In this document: positions 1-7,676 of the stretch, in pieces
How positions within the stretch are numbered: position 1 is the first letter of the stretch
How the letters are laid out: each line of letters starts with the position of its first letter
Assembly (NCBI GenBank): GCA_005787575.1
Contig: SYAN01000013.1
Location: 1 to 32,472 of the forward strand
Direction: 5' to 3'
DNA length: 32,472 bases
From: Actinomycetota bacterium
Lineage (GTDB): Bacteria; Actinomycetota; Actinomycetes; Nanopelagicales; Nanopelagicaceae
The notes under the pieces: model-generated
Told to the model about the DNA's origin: nothing
The model's input: the letters and a program-made list of their open reading frames with translations, nothing else
Databases searched by the model: none
Translations under genes and position numbers: made by a program

Positions 1-606
1 ACTTTCGGGCTACAAGCATTGGTAACTCTCCTGGTCATCATGGATCCACCTGGAGCAACGCCGCTATTCCTCACATTAGTTTCGGCAAGGCCAATGCGAG
101 AACAACGGAAATTAGCTTGGCAAGCAGCAATGACTTCATTCATAGTCATCACAATCTTTGCCATCTTCGGACAGTGGATCCTCGATTACTTGAAGATCTC
201 GCTCCCAGCGTTGAAAGGAGCCGGTGGTCTTCTTCTTTTGCTTGTCGCACTGGAACTCTTGAAGGGAGATGGAAGCCGCAGAGATGAGCGTCGTAGTGGG
301 AATGTGGCTCTAGTTCCGCTTGGTACACCACTATTAGCGGGCCCAGGAGCGATAGTTGCGATCATGCTCTTTGTCCAAGAGTCGAGTGCTTCGGGCGATC
401 AGATGAGCAAGTCTTTAGCGCTCGCTCTGGCGGTCATCATCGTCCATCTCATCATCGGTATAACTTTGATGTTCTCCACAAAGATAGTCAGAGTCATCAA
501 GGAATCCGGCGTGGAGTTACTTGCTCGAATCGCTGGTTTATTGCTGGCAGCGATTGCGGTAGAGATGTTGGTATCGGCTATCCGGGAGTTCTTCCCCACG
601 ATCTAG
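1..606 (+). CDS. MarC family integral membrane protein, 5'-truncated by the window edge
   Basis: Frame 1 is open from base 1 (TFGLQALVTLLVIMDPPGATPLFLTL...). The MDPPGATPLF motif and hydrophobic profile are MarC-like. The ORF track's TTG start at 19 is probably internal. Confidence 0.85.
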   Translation, partial: TFGLQALVTLLVIMDPPGATPLFLTLVSARPMREQRKLAWQAAMTSFIVITIFAIFGQWILDYLKISLPALKGAGGLLLLLVALELLKGDGSRRDERRSGNVALVPLGTPLLAGPGAIVAIMLFVQESSASGDQMSKSLALALAVIIVHLIIGITLMFSTKIVRVIKESGVELLARIAGLLLAAIAVEMLVSAIREFFPTI

Positions 607-613
607 CGAAGAA

Positions 614-871
614 TTAGAGAGTAGCGAAGCCTACTTTTCTCTCGGTAGGAGCGGCTATCTCAACAAAGCCAATCTTTCCGGCCGGGACAATGACCTGTCG
701 ACCCCGAAAATCTGAGAGCACCAGCGGTGTGGAAGATGCCATTGCTTCGTTTACTGCATCAATCACTGCGTCACGGGTCGAATCGCTCTCGAGCACTATT
801 TCTCTCGCGGTATCGGTAACGCTAATTCGAATTTCTATCCGCGCAGTTTCTGGACTTTTTTTGGTGGCCAT
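614..871 (-). CDS. DUF3107 family protein (small actinobacterial protein)
   Basis: 85 aa MATKKSPETARIEIRISVTDTAREIVLES...VIVPAGKIGFVEIAAPTERKVGFATL; lies directly downstream of a TetR gene, as is common in Actinobacteria. Confidence 0.8.
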   Translation of the reverse strand: MATKKSPETARIEIRISVTDTAREIVLESDSTRDAVIDAVNEAMASSTPLVLSDFRGRQVIVPAGKIGFVEIAAPTERKVGFATL

Positions 872-889
872 AGCTCTGATTGTAGTCAG

Positions 890-1597
890 CTAACTCTGAC
901 GGGGAAAACCAGAAATACCTCGCCAGATGAGATTTGAGACAAAGGCGACAGCTTCTTCTTTGCTCAAGGATCCATCACGATCTAGCCAATGACGAGCAGT
1001 GATCTGAGCGTTTCCAATGATGCCGATGGCAAGCAACATCGAAGCCTCTTTGCTTAAGCCTGTATCGATAGAGATTACTGCAGAGACAGCCGCAGCACAG
1101 TCGTAGGTCATTCGATTGAGTCGCTCGCGGACCTGTGGCTCGATGCTCATATCACTCTCAAATAGGAGTCGAAATGCCCCACCCTTATCATCAATGAAAT
1201 CAAAGTAAGCCTGGATTGTCCGGCGCACGCGATTAGAGTTATCACTCGTCGAAGCAATTGCCTTTTGGATTGCGAAAACAAGGGAATCAATATGAGTATC
1301 AAGCACTGCCAAATAGAGATCTAGCTTCGAGGGAAAGTGCTGATATAGAACTGGTTTGCTCACGCCGGCACGAACGGCAATCTCATCCATCGATGCAGCG
1401 TGATAACCAGAGAGCGTGAATGCTTCTAGGGCTGCGGTGAGCAGTTGTGCTCGACGTTCGTCTCTAGGAAGACGTCCCTTATCTGCCTTATCTCTGGGTT
1501 CTATGGAATCGTCAGACTTAGAATCATTCGACTTAGAGTCAACGACTTTGAGATTCTCTGATCTCTTCTCGTGCGATGCGCTGGCCGATGGGGTCAT
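890..1597 (-). CDS. TetR/AcrR family transcriptional regulator
   Basis: N-terminal HTH: RRAQLLTAALEAFTLSGYHAASMDEIAVRAGVSKPVLYQHFPSKLDLYLAVL. The ORF is open to 1666; the ATG at 1597 (MTPSASAS...) is preferred because TACTAT lies 7 nt upstream. Confidence 0.88.
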   Translation of the reverse strand: MTPSASASHEKRSENLKVVDSKSNDSKSDDSIEPRDKADKGRLPRDERRAQLLTAALEAFTLSGYHAASMDEIAVRAGVSKPVLYQHFPSKLDLYLAVLDTHIDSLVFAIQKAIASTSDNSNRVRRTIQAYFDFIDDKGGAFRLLFESDMSIEPQVRERLNRMTYDCAAAVSAVISIDTGLSKEASMLLAIGIIGNAQITARHWLDRDGSLSKEEAVAFVSNLIWRGISGFPRQS

Positions 1598-1723
1598 GAG
1601 TGTCATAGTAATACCAATACTGATGTCCAAAGCAATACCAGTCGCAAACCAGTGGCAAACCAGCAATGAACCCTTGAGCGTGAAATAGGCTTCACAGCAA
1701 CAAGGCGATTAGACTTCACGCTC

Positions 1724-2584
1724 ATGTCACGATTGCCATCTTTGATGCTTGTGCACGCGCATCCAGATGATGAAACCATAAACAATGGCGTGACCATGTC
1801 TCACTACGCCAAGCTTGGACATAAGGTCACATTGATTACCTGCACACGTGGTGAAGAAGGAGAGGTCCTAGTCCCAGAACTCGCGCATCTTGCAAGCTCT
1901 GATCAAGACAGACTCGGTGAACATCGTGAAATTGAGCTAGCGGATGCTATGCGTGTTCTTGGTGTCAGTGATTTTCAATTCTTAGGATCAGGAAGAGTCA
2001 GGTATCGAGACAGCGGAATGATGGGCTCTGATCAAAACCAGAGAAAAGATTCGTTCTGGCAAGCTGATCTTGAGGATGCGGCCTCCCATTTGGCAGAGAC
2101 GATGTTGGAAGTCAGACCCGATGTCTTGATTACATATGACGAATTCGGTGGTTATGGCCATCCTGATCACATCAAGGCGCATCAAATTGCGATGCGTGCG
2201 GCGGAAATGATCCGGGATAAGTGGGAGATTCGAAAGATCTACTGGAACACCATTCCGATTTCAATCATTGAAGCTGGAATAAGCGCGATGAAGGAAGTAG
2301 GAAGTGATTTCTGGGGTGTGGAAAAGGCAGAGGACTTTCCATTTGCCAAGCCTGATGAATTAGTAACTACGGTAGTGAGCAATGAGTCGCTGGTTGACTT
2401 GAAAATGCAAGCAATGAAGGCCCATGCCACACAGATCACCGTCGATGGACCTTTCTTTGCCCTTTCAAACAACCTCGGCGTCAAAGTCTGGGGTCAAGAG
2501 TTCTATACCTTGGTCTACGGAGAAAAGTCAGGACCGTTCGACGCACAGGGAAGAGAAGTCGATATCTTCTCCGGGCTCTCATGA
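1724..2584 (+). CDS. mshB: PIG-L family deacetylase, MshB-like (GlcNAc-Ins deacetylase of mycothiol synthesis)
   Basis: AHPDDE and GGYGHPDHIKAHQIA zinc motifs; MshB-like length and layout (GRVRYRDSGMMG). Confidence 0.85.
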   Translation: MSRLPSLMLVHAHPDDETINNGVTMSHYAKLGHKVTLITCTRGEEGEVLVPELAHLASSDQDRLGEHREIELADAMRVLGVSDFQFLGSGRVRYRDSGMMGSDQNQRKDSFWQADLEDAASHLAETMLEVRPDVLITYDEFGGYGHPDHIKAHQIAMRAAEMIRDKWEIRKIYWNTIPISIIEAGISAMKEVGSDFWGVEKAEDFPFAKPDELVTTVVSNESLVDLKMQAMKAHATQITVDGPFFALSNNLGVKVWGQEFYTLVYGEKSGPFDAQGREVDIFSGLS

Positions 2585-2919
2585 TCAAATCACTTCTACG
2601 TGCGATATCGATCTCAGCACTCCTCCTTGTGGTCGGAGTATTCCTGCATAACACCATCTCGCCTTACGGGCTCTTCCTCGCGATTGCGGTTGGACCGCTT
2701 GGGATTAGATTTATCGCAAAGGGAGCTATCTCTAAGTTAGAGCCAATAGTTGCTGCGATCATCTGGTTTGTACTGCTTTATCTTGCGAGCACTAACCGGA
2801 ATGGAAATGAGATCTTGGTACAGGGAGATACCAATGGCAACGCCTTCATTGTTGGTAGTAGCGCGTTAATCCTCTTGACCCTGATCACCTTTCTAAACAA
2901 CCGCAGAAGTCCTAAGTAA
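2581..2919 (+). CDS. Small integral membrane protein overlapping the mshB stop (DUF6113-like position)
   Basis: 112 aa, four hydrophobic segments, ATGA overlap with mshB. Confidence 0.7.
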   Translation: MIKSLLRAISISALLLVVGVFLHNTISPYGLFLAIAVGPLGIRFIAKGAISKLEPIVAAIIWFVLLYLASTNRNGNEILVQGDTNGNAFIVGSSALILLTLITFLNNRRSPK

Positions 2920-2922
2920 CCT

Positions 2923-4620
2923 CTATTTCCAATCCCAGACTTGTCCATCCAGTTCATCCCTTACTTCAATCCCTCGTTCGGCCAGAAGTTCGCGCAATCG
3001 GTCACTCTCGGCATAGTCCTTTGAGGCACGAGCTTGGATTCGAGCTTGGAGAAATCCTGAATCCTCCTGACTTAGTTCTCGCTTAGGTTGGATATCGACG
3101 CGCATCAGATCAAGGCCAAGCAATCGATCGGCGATTGCAAAGATTTCTGATTTGCAGGTTTCATCGAATGAATCGTCTTTTTCAAGTGAGCGCAACCGTT
3201 GTAGCGCTCGTGGAGTATCGAGGTCCTGCGCGAAATCAGATGCAATCTCGTCGATGATCAAAGTTGCTTGGGGGCTGGGTTGGTGCGAAGTGGATAGAGC
3301 TTGGTTTGCAAATCGCTCTCGCCACCTTCGAAGTAAGCGATCGGCAGCTGTGATTGATGCCCATGAGAGATCCATCTGACTTCGATAGCGATTCTCTAAG
3401 AAACAGAAGCGAACTGCCAACGGGTCCAATCCTCTTGCAATTACATCTGAGAGTAGGACAACGTTCCCCGCGCTCTTGGACATCTTCCTTCCTTCAAAGA
3501 GCAGGTGTTCGCCATGAAGCCAGAGATCTACTGCCTCATTCGTTGAATCGAGGTCCTTTGCTACGGGGTTGGACTGTGCCCGTTCATTCTCGTGATGGGG
3601 GAATCGAAGATCTATCCCACCGATATGCAGATCGATATGGCCATTGAGGAAATGAAGTGACATTGCTGAACACTCGATGTGCCAACCGGGAAAGCCCTTG
3701 CCCCACGGGGAATCCCAGATCATCTCTCTTCGGGCGCCAGCTGACTTCCAGAGTGCCCAGTCTGCATGAAAACGTTTTGCGCCGGCTTCAGTGAACTCAT
3801 ATCTGTGACCAGGCTTGAGATCGGAGAGTCGATTACCGCTGAGTGCTCCATAACTCTCAAAGCGCTCACTCGAGAAGTAGACCGAACCATCCTCACCTTG
3901 ATAAGCAAGGCCTTTATCCATCAATAGCGAAATGTGTTGATGCATCATCTCAATACATTCACTCGCGCGTGGGTAATGTTCAGCCTTCTTTATCTTGAGC
4001 AGGGCGAGATCTCTATGGAATTTAGATTCATATTCGCGTGCAATCTCAAAGGGATCGCGCTTTCGTTCCTTAGACTCCTTCAAGATCTTGTCCTCATCAA
4101 AGTCTTCGCTCATATGTCCCACATCAGTGATGTTCTGAATAACCTTGACTTTGAATCCTGCAAATTCAATCGAACGCCGAACCAGGTCAGTTAGAAGAAA
4201 TGTCCTCAAGTTTCCTACGTGGGCATCGCGATAAACGGTGGGTCCGCAGCAATAGATTCGAACCTCTTTGTTATCGCTACTTTGGATCTGGCGCACTTGT
4301 CGCGAGAGGGTGTCGTAGATACTGACTCCAGTTCCCCTCCCGCCTTCATTCATATTTTTCTCGCCATCTGCGAGTGAACGTGCAGTAGCGCTCTTAGGGA
4401 GGACCTCGCGGAATGCAAAGATTGCAGCGGGCTCGAAAGCCACAATCGAGCCATCTCTTCTTTCAACCTGATCTGCGGCAACCAATGTTCCAAGCAAGTC
4501 TCGGTATCCCCCCGCGGCCTCATGAAGGCGGATGCTGACCCGCCGGCCGATGAGTGAGGCAAGAGCGTGATGGTCTCGGCCACGCACCTGGCCTTTGGAC
4601 TCTCCACTCATCGGGCTCAT
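2923..4620 (-). CDS. cysS: Cysteinyl-tRNA synthetase-like protein with an extra N-terminal small-barrel-like domain
   Basis: CCGPTVYRDAHVGN (HIGH region), WHIECSAMS, FPHHENERAQS, GRKMSKSAGN and a full C-terminal region ending DYAESDRLRELLAERGIEVRDELDGQVWDWK. The ORF runs to 4722; the ATG at 4620 is preferred (TAACCT 7 nt upstream on the minus strand). Confidence 0.85.
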   Translation of the reverse strand: MSPMSGESKGQVRGRDHHALASLIGRRVSIRLHEAAGGYRDLLGTLVAADQVERRDGSIVAFEPAAIFAFREVLPKSATARSLADGEKNMNEGGRGTGVSIYDTLSRQVRQIQSSDNKEVRIYCCGPTVYRDAHVGNLRTFLLTDLVRRSIEFAGFKVKVIQNITDVGHMSEDFDEDKILKESKERKRDPFEIAREYESKFHRDLALLKIKKAEHYPRASECIEMMHQHISLLMDKGLAYQGEDGSVYFSSERFESYGALSGNRLSDLKPGHRYEFTEAGAKRFHADWALWKSAGARREMIWDSPWGKGFPGWHIECSAMSLHFLNGHIDLHIGGIDLRFPHHENERAQSNPVAKDLDSTNEAVDLWLHGEHLLFEGRKMSKSAGNVVLLSDVIARGLDPLAVRFCFLENRYRSQMDLSWASITAADRLLRRWRERFANQALSTSHQPSPQATLIIDEIASDFAQDLDTPRALQRLRSLEKDDSFDETCKSEIFAIADRLLGLDLMRVDIQPKRELSQEDSGFLQARIQARASKDYAESDRLRELLAERGIEVRDELDGQVWDWK

Positions 4621-4697
4621 GAGGGGAAGGTTATGCGAGAATGTCGCACCGAACATTGAGAGAATCTCAACCCCTGAGCCGAAAGGAATCTCTTTCG

Positions 4698-5024
4698 ATG
4701 ACATATGTAATCGCCGAGCCATGTATCGATGTGAAGGATAAATCGTGCATCGAGGAATGCCCAGTGGATTGCATCTATGAGGGCGGAAGGATGCTCTACA
4801 TCCAACCCGATGAATGTGTGGACTGCGGGGCTTGCGAACCCGTCTGCCCGGTCGAGGCGATCTATTACGAAGATGATGTCCCTACCCAATGGAGCGAATT
4901 CAAGGGATATAACTCGGACTTCTTCGATGAGTTAGGTTCACCTGGCGGAGCCGCAAAGGTGGGGCCAACCGGCAAAGACCACCCAGTAGTCCTTCAGATC
5001 CAGAAGAAGCCGGAGAGCAACTGA
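4698..5024 (+). CDS. fdxA: Seven-iron (3Fe-4S/4Fe-4S) ferredoxin, FdxA-like
   Basis: MTYVIAEPCIDVKDKSCIEECPVDCIYEGGRMLYIQPDECVDCGACEPVCPVEAIYYEDD; ATG at 4698 with AAGGAA upstream, so the ORF start at 4641 is too early. Confidence 0.95.
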   Translation: MTYVIAEPCIDVKDKSCIEECPVDCIYEGGRMLYIQPDECVDCGACEPVCPVEAIYYEDDVPTQWSEFKGYNSDFFDELGSPGGAAKVGPTGKDHPVVLQIQKKPESN

Positions 5025-5041
5025 GCACCTCTGACTTTGCG

Positions 5042-6100
5042 TTGCCAGATTTCCCTTGGGATCTCTTGGCCCCATACGGTGTGAAAGCAAAGAGTCATCC
5101 TGACGGTGCGATTGACCTTTCGCAGGGGACTCCTGTCGACCCAACACCAGATTTCATCCAGCGAGCTCTCCAAGAAGCATCAAATGCCCCTGGCTACCCG
5201 GTGACCACGGGTTCTGCTGAACTTCGAAGCGCAATCGCCTCGTATTGCCGTGAGGTTCTCGGTGCGCAAGGTGACTTTGATGTACTACCTGTTATTGGCT
5301 CAAAGGAATTTGTCGCATGGTTACCATTCATGTTGCGAAGCAAGCGAGTTTTGATTCCAGAGATTGCTTATCCCACCTATCGTGTTGGTGCAATCATTGC
5401 TGGTTCTCATGTGGAGGAAGTCGGTATCGAAGCAACCATGTGGAATTCGCAACCTGGTGATTTGATCTGGGTTAATACTCCCTCGAATCCAACGGGGCGG
5501 GTTCACAGCGTCGATGAGATCAAAAAAGCTATGGAACATAGATCTGTTGGCGCAGTCGTTGCTGTTGATGAGTGTTACTTCTCATTTGGTGACGCCAAGA
5601 AACCGATATCGACTTTTTCTCTCACAGAGGGAAATAACAGGAACTTTCTCACAGTGCATTCCTTATCCAAGCGTTCCAACCTAGCTGGGTATCGAGGTGC
5701 GTTTGTTGCGGGAGATCCAGATCTGATCTCTCGTCTCCTTGAGATTAGGAAGCATGCTGGGATGATGGCGCCAACTCCAGTTCAACATGCAGTTTCAGTT
5801 GCACTTGGCGATGAGGCTCACGTTGAGAAACAAGCAAAGCTTTATGCGCAGCGGAGACGGCGCCTTACTCCAGCTCTTGCGCGGAAAGGATTTCGGGTAG
5901 ACCACTCCGAAGCGGGGCTTTATATCTGGTGCTCAAATGGCGCAGAGGACTGGGCACAGGTGGCGTGGTTTGCAGATCGCGGCATTCTGGTCACGCCGGG
6001 GAACTTCTATGGCAAGGGCGGTACTAGCCATATACGAATTGCACTCACCGCTACTGATTCAAAGGTCGATGAGGCAATCGAAAGGATTCTTGCTTCCTAG
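5042..6100 (+). CDS. dapC: Succinyldiaminopimelate transaminase-like class I/II aminotransferase
   Basis: DLSQGTPVDPTPDFIQRALQEASNAPGYPVTTG; PLP lysine region HSLSKRSNLAGYRGAF; adjacent to fdxA as in other Actinobacteria. TTG start. Confidence 0.88.
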   Translation: MPDFPWDLLAPYGVKAKSHPDGAIDLSQGTPVDPTPDFIQRALQEASNAPGYPVTTGSAELRSAIASYCREVLGAQGDFDVLPVIGSKEFVAWLPFMLRSKRVLIPEIAYPTYRVGAIIAGSHVEEVGIEATMWNSQPGDLIWVNTPSNPTGRVHSVDEIKKAMEHRSVGAVVAVDECYFSFGDAKKPISTFSLTEGNNRNFLTVHSLSKRSNLAGYRGAFVAGDPDLISRLLEIRKHAGMMAPTPVQHAVSVALGDEAHVEKQAKLYAQRRRRLTPALARKGFRVDHSEAGLYIWCSNGAEDWAQVAWFADRGILVTPGNFYGKGGTSHIRIALTATDSKVDEAIERILAS

Positions 6101-6158
6101 GGCTTTTGGAAGAATTACGGTTTAAGGACAATAGAGAAAATAGAGAGGAGGGGCAGAA

Positions 6159-7148
6159 ATGGCTAGCCATGTCGCAGCAATTCTTCTTGTTGGTGGTCGT
6201 GGCACGCGTCTTGCTCCTCTTACCAATCACGCACCAAAACCTATGCTTCCTGTCGGTGGTGTCCCTTTCACCTTGCATCAAGTTCTTCAAGCCAGAGAAG
6301 CTGGTGTAACGGAAGTAGTTCTTGCAACGAGTTATCTCGCCGAGGTTTTTGAGCCTTACTTTGGCGATGGTTCTAGATTCAATATGAAGATTCGATATGC
6401 AATCGAGCGAGAAGCGCTAGGGACTGGTGGTGGCATTCGAAATGCAGCATCGCTACTAGATATAGGAAGTGAAGGATCAGTCGTAGTCTTCAATGGTGAT
6501 GTCCTTTCCGATCACGACTTGATTGGTCAGATCAATGAGCATCGTGAAGTTGATGCAGATGTAACGCTCTACCTGACAAAAGTTCCTGATGCTCGACCTT
6601 TCGGAGTGGTACCGACCGACGCATCTGGGTGGGTCACTGATTTCTTGGAGAAGATGGAGCGCCCGATAACGGATCAAATCAACGCCGGATGTTATGTATT
6701 CAAAAGGAGCGTGATTGACGAGATCCCGAGTGCGCGAGTGGTCAGTGTTGAGCGCGAGACTTTCCCCACATTGTTACGAGAAGGTCGAAGGATCCGAGGA
6801 TTTGTCGACAATGGCTATTGGCGCGATATTGGAACTCCCAGCGCTCTGATTGCAGCGTCGGCTGATCTGATCACGGGGCGATTTCACTCACCAGCTACAC
6901 CGATGAGTAACTCACCAAGTGGTCGTGGATTGATTGAATCTTCAGCAAAAATCGCTGCGAATTCAGTGATTGATGGTGGTTCGGTAGTCCTTGCAGAGGC
7001 AGAGGTTGGACAGAACTGCACCATTCTTTCAAGCATCGTTGGTGTCGGAGCGAAGATTGAAGATGGAGTGACGATTGAATCTGCCTTCGTCGCGCCGGGA
7101 TCGCGAATCACCCTTGACAATTGCCAGGGAGAAGTCCTCGGTTTCTGA
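6159..7148 (+). CDS. NDP-sugar pyrophosphorylase (mannose-1-phosphate guanylyltransferase-like)
   Basis: AAILLVGGRGTRLAPLTNHAPKPMLPVGGVPF; strong RBS gaggagggg upstream; C-terminal hexapeptide-like region. Confidence 0.88.
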   Translation: MASHVAAILLVGGRGTRLAPLTNHAPKPMLPVGGVPFTLHQVLQAREAGVTEVVLATSYLAEVFEPYFGDGSRFNMKIRYAIEREALGTGGGIRNAASLLDIGSEGSVVVFNGDVLSDHDLIGQINEHREVDADVTLYLTKVPDARPFGVVPTDASGWVTDFLEKMERPITDQINAGCYVFKRSVIDEIPSARVVSVERETFPTLLREGRRIRGFVDNGYWRDIGTPSALIAASADLITGRFHSPATPMSNSPSGRGLIESSAKIAANSVIDGGSVVLAEAEVGQNCTILSSIVGVGAKIEDGVTIESAFVAPGSRITLDNCQGEVLGF

Positions 7149-7161
7149 CCCCAATTCATAC

Positions 7162-7190
7162 TTGACTTACCCGTGTTACATGCGTGTAAT
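7162..7190 (+). promoter_or_regulatory. Candidate whiB2-like promoter: TTGACT-17 bp-TGTAAT
   Basis: -35 at 7162-7167, 17 nt spacer, -10 at 7185-7190. The spacer/-10 contains the near-palindrome TTACATGCGTGTAA. Confidence 0.6.
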
Positions 7191-7201
7191 TCAGCCTAGT
7201 T

Positions 7202-7222
7202 AAGGGGCCAGCTTGGCCCCTT
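7202..7222 (+). promoter_or_regulatory. Stem-loop at the predicted 5' end of the whiB2-like transcript
   Basis: AAGGGGCCA-GCT-TGGCCCCTT, 9-bp perfect stem with a 3-nt loop; not followed by a strong U tract. Confidence 0.65.
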
Positions 7223-7562
7223 GTTTGCGAATGGGAGTGTCGCTGGCATGCTCAAACCCTCGACCGGAGATGTCAATCCGCGGCGTGATGGAAGTTATCG
7301 AGAGACTGGTCCCAGTGTTCAGTTAGGAAGTGGGGAGATCCTTGAACTGTCTTGGCAGGAGCGGGCTCTCTGTGCTCAAACTGATCCAGAAGCTTTCTTC
7401 CCTGAAAAAGGTGGCTCCACTCGCGAAGCAAAGCGCGTATGTATGTCATGCGAAGTTCGAGCAGAGTGTCTCGAGTATGCGCTGGCACATGATGAGCGCT
7501 TTGGAATTTGGGGCGGGCTATCAGAGCGCGAACGTCGTCGCCTCAAGCGCCGTCCAGCGTAA
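7221..7562 (+). CDS. whiB2: WhiB family Fe-S transcriptional regulator, WhiB2/WhmD-like
   Basis: Cysteine pattern ALCAQTD...VCMSCEVRAECLEYAL, then GIWGGLSERERRRLKRR. The true start is more likely ATG 7248 or a nearby GTG. Confidence 0.88.
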   Translation: MFANGSVAGMLKPSTGDVNPRRDGSYRETGPSVQLGSGEILELSWQERALCAQTDPEAFFPEKGGSTREAKRVCMSCEVRAECLEYALAHDERFGIWGGLSERERRRLKRRPA

Positions 7563-7676
7563 CTCGCACTCTCCGCTCTTCTCGAATCTGTCTATTGACG
7601 CCCTGAAATATTTCTTATCTCAATTTTTTTCTAACTTTTCCTTTGATGGTTCTCGGCATAACTCTGTAGGTCAGCG

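Noticed and set aside
2923-4620. Calling the CysRS-like gene mshC outright
   Set aside because: It has a full-length C-terminal region and CysRS-like motifs; MshC is usually shorter. Kept as cysS-like with the MshC role only as a hypothesis.
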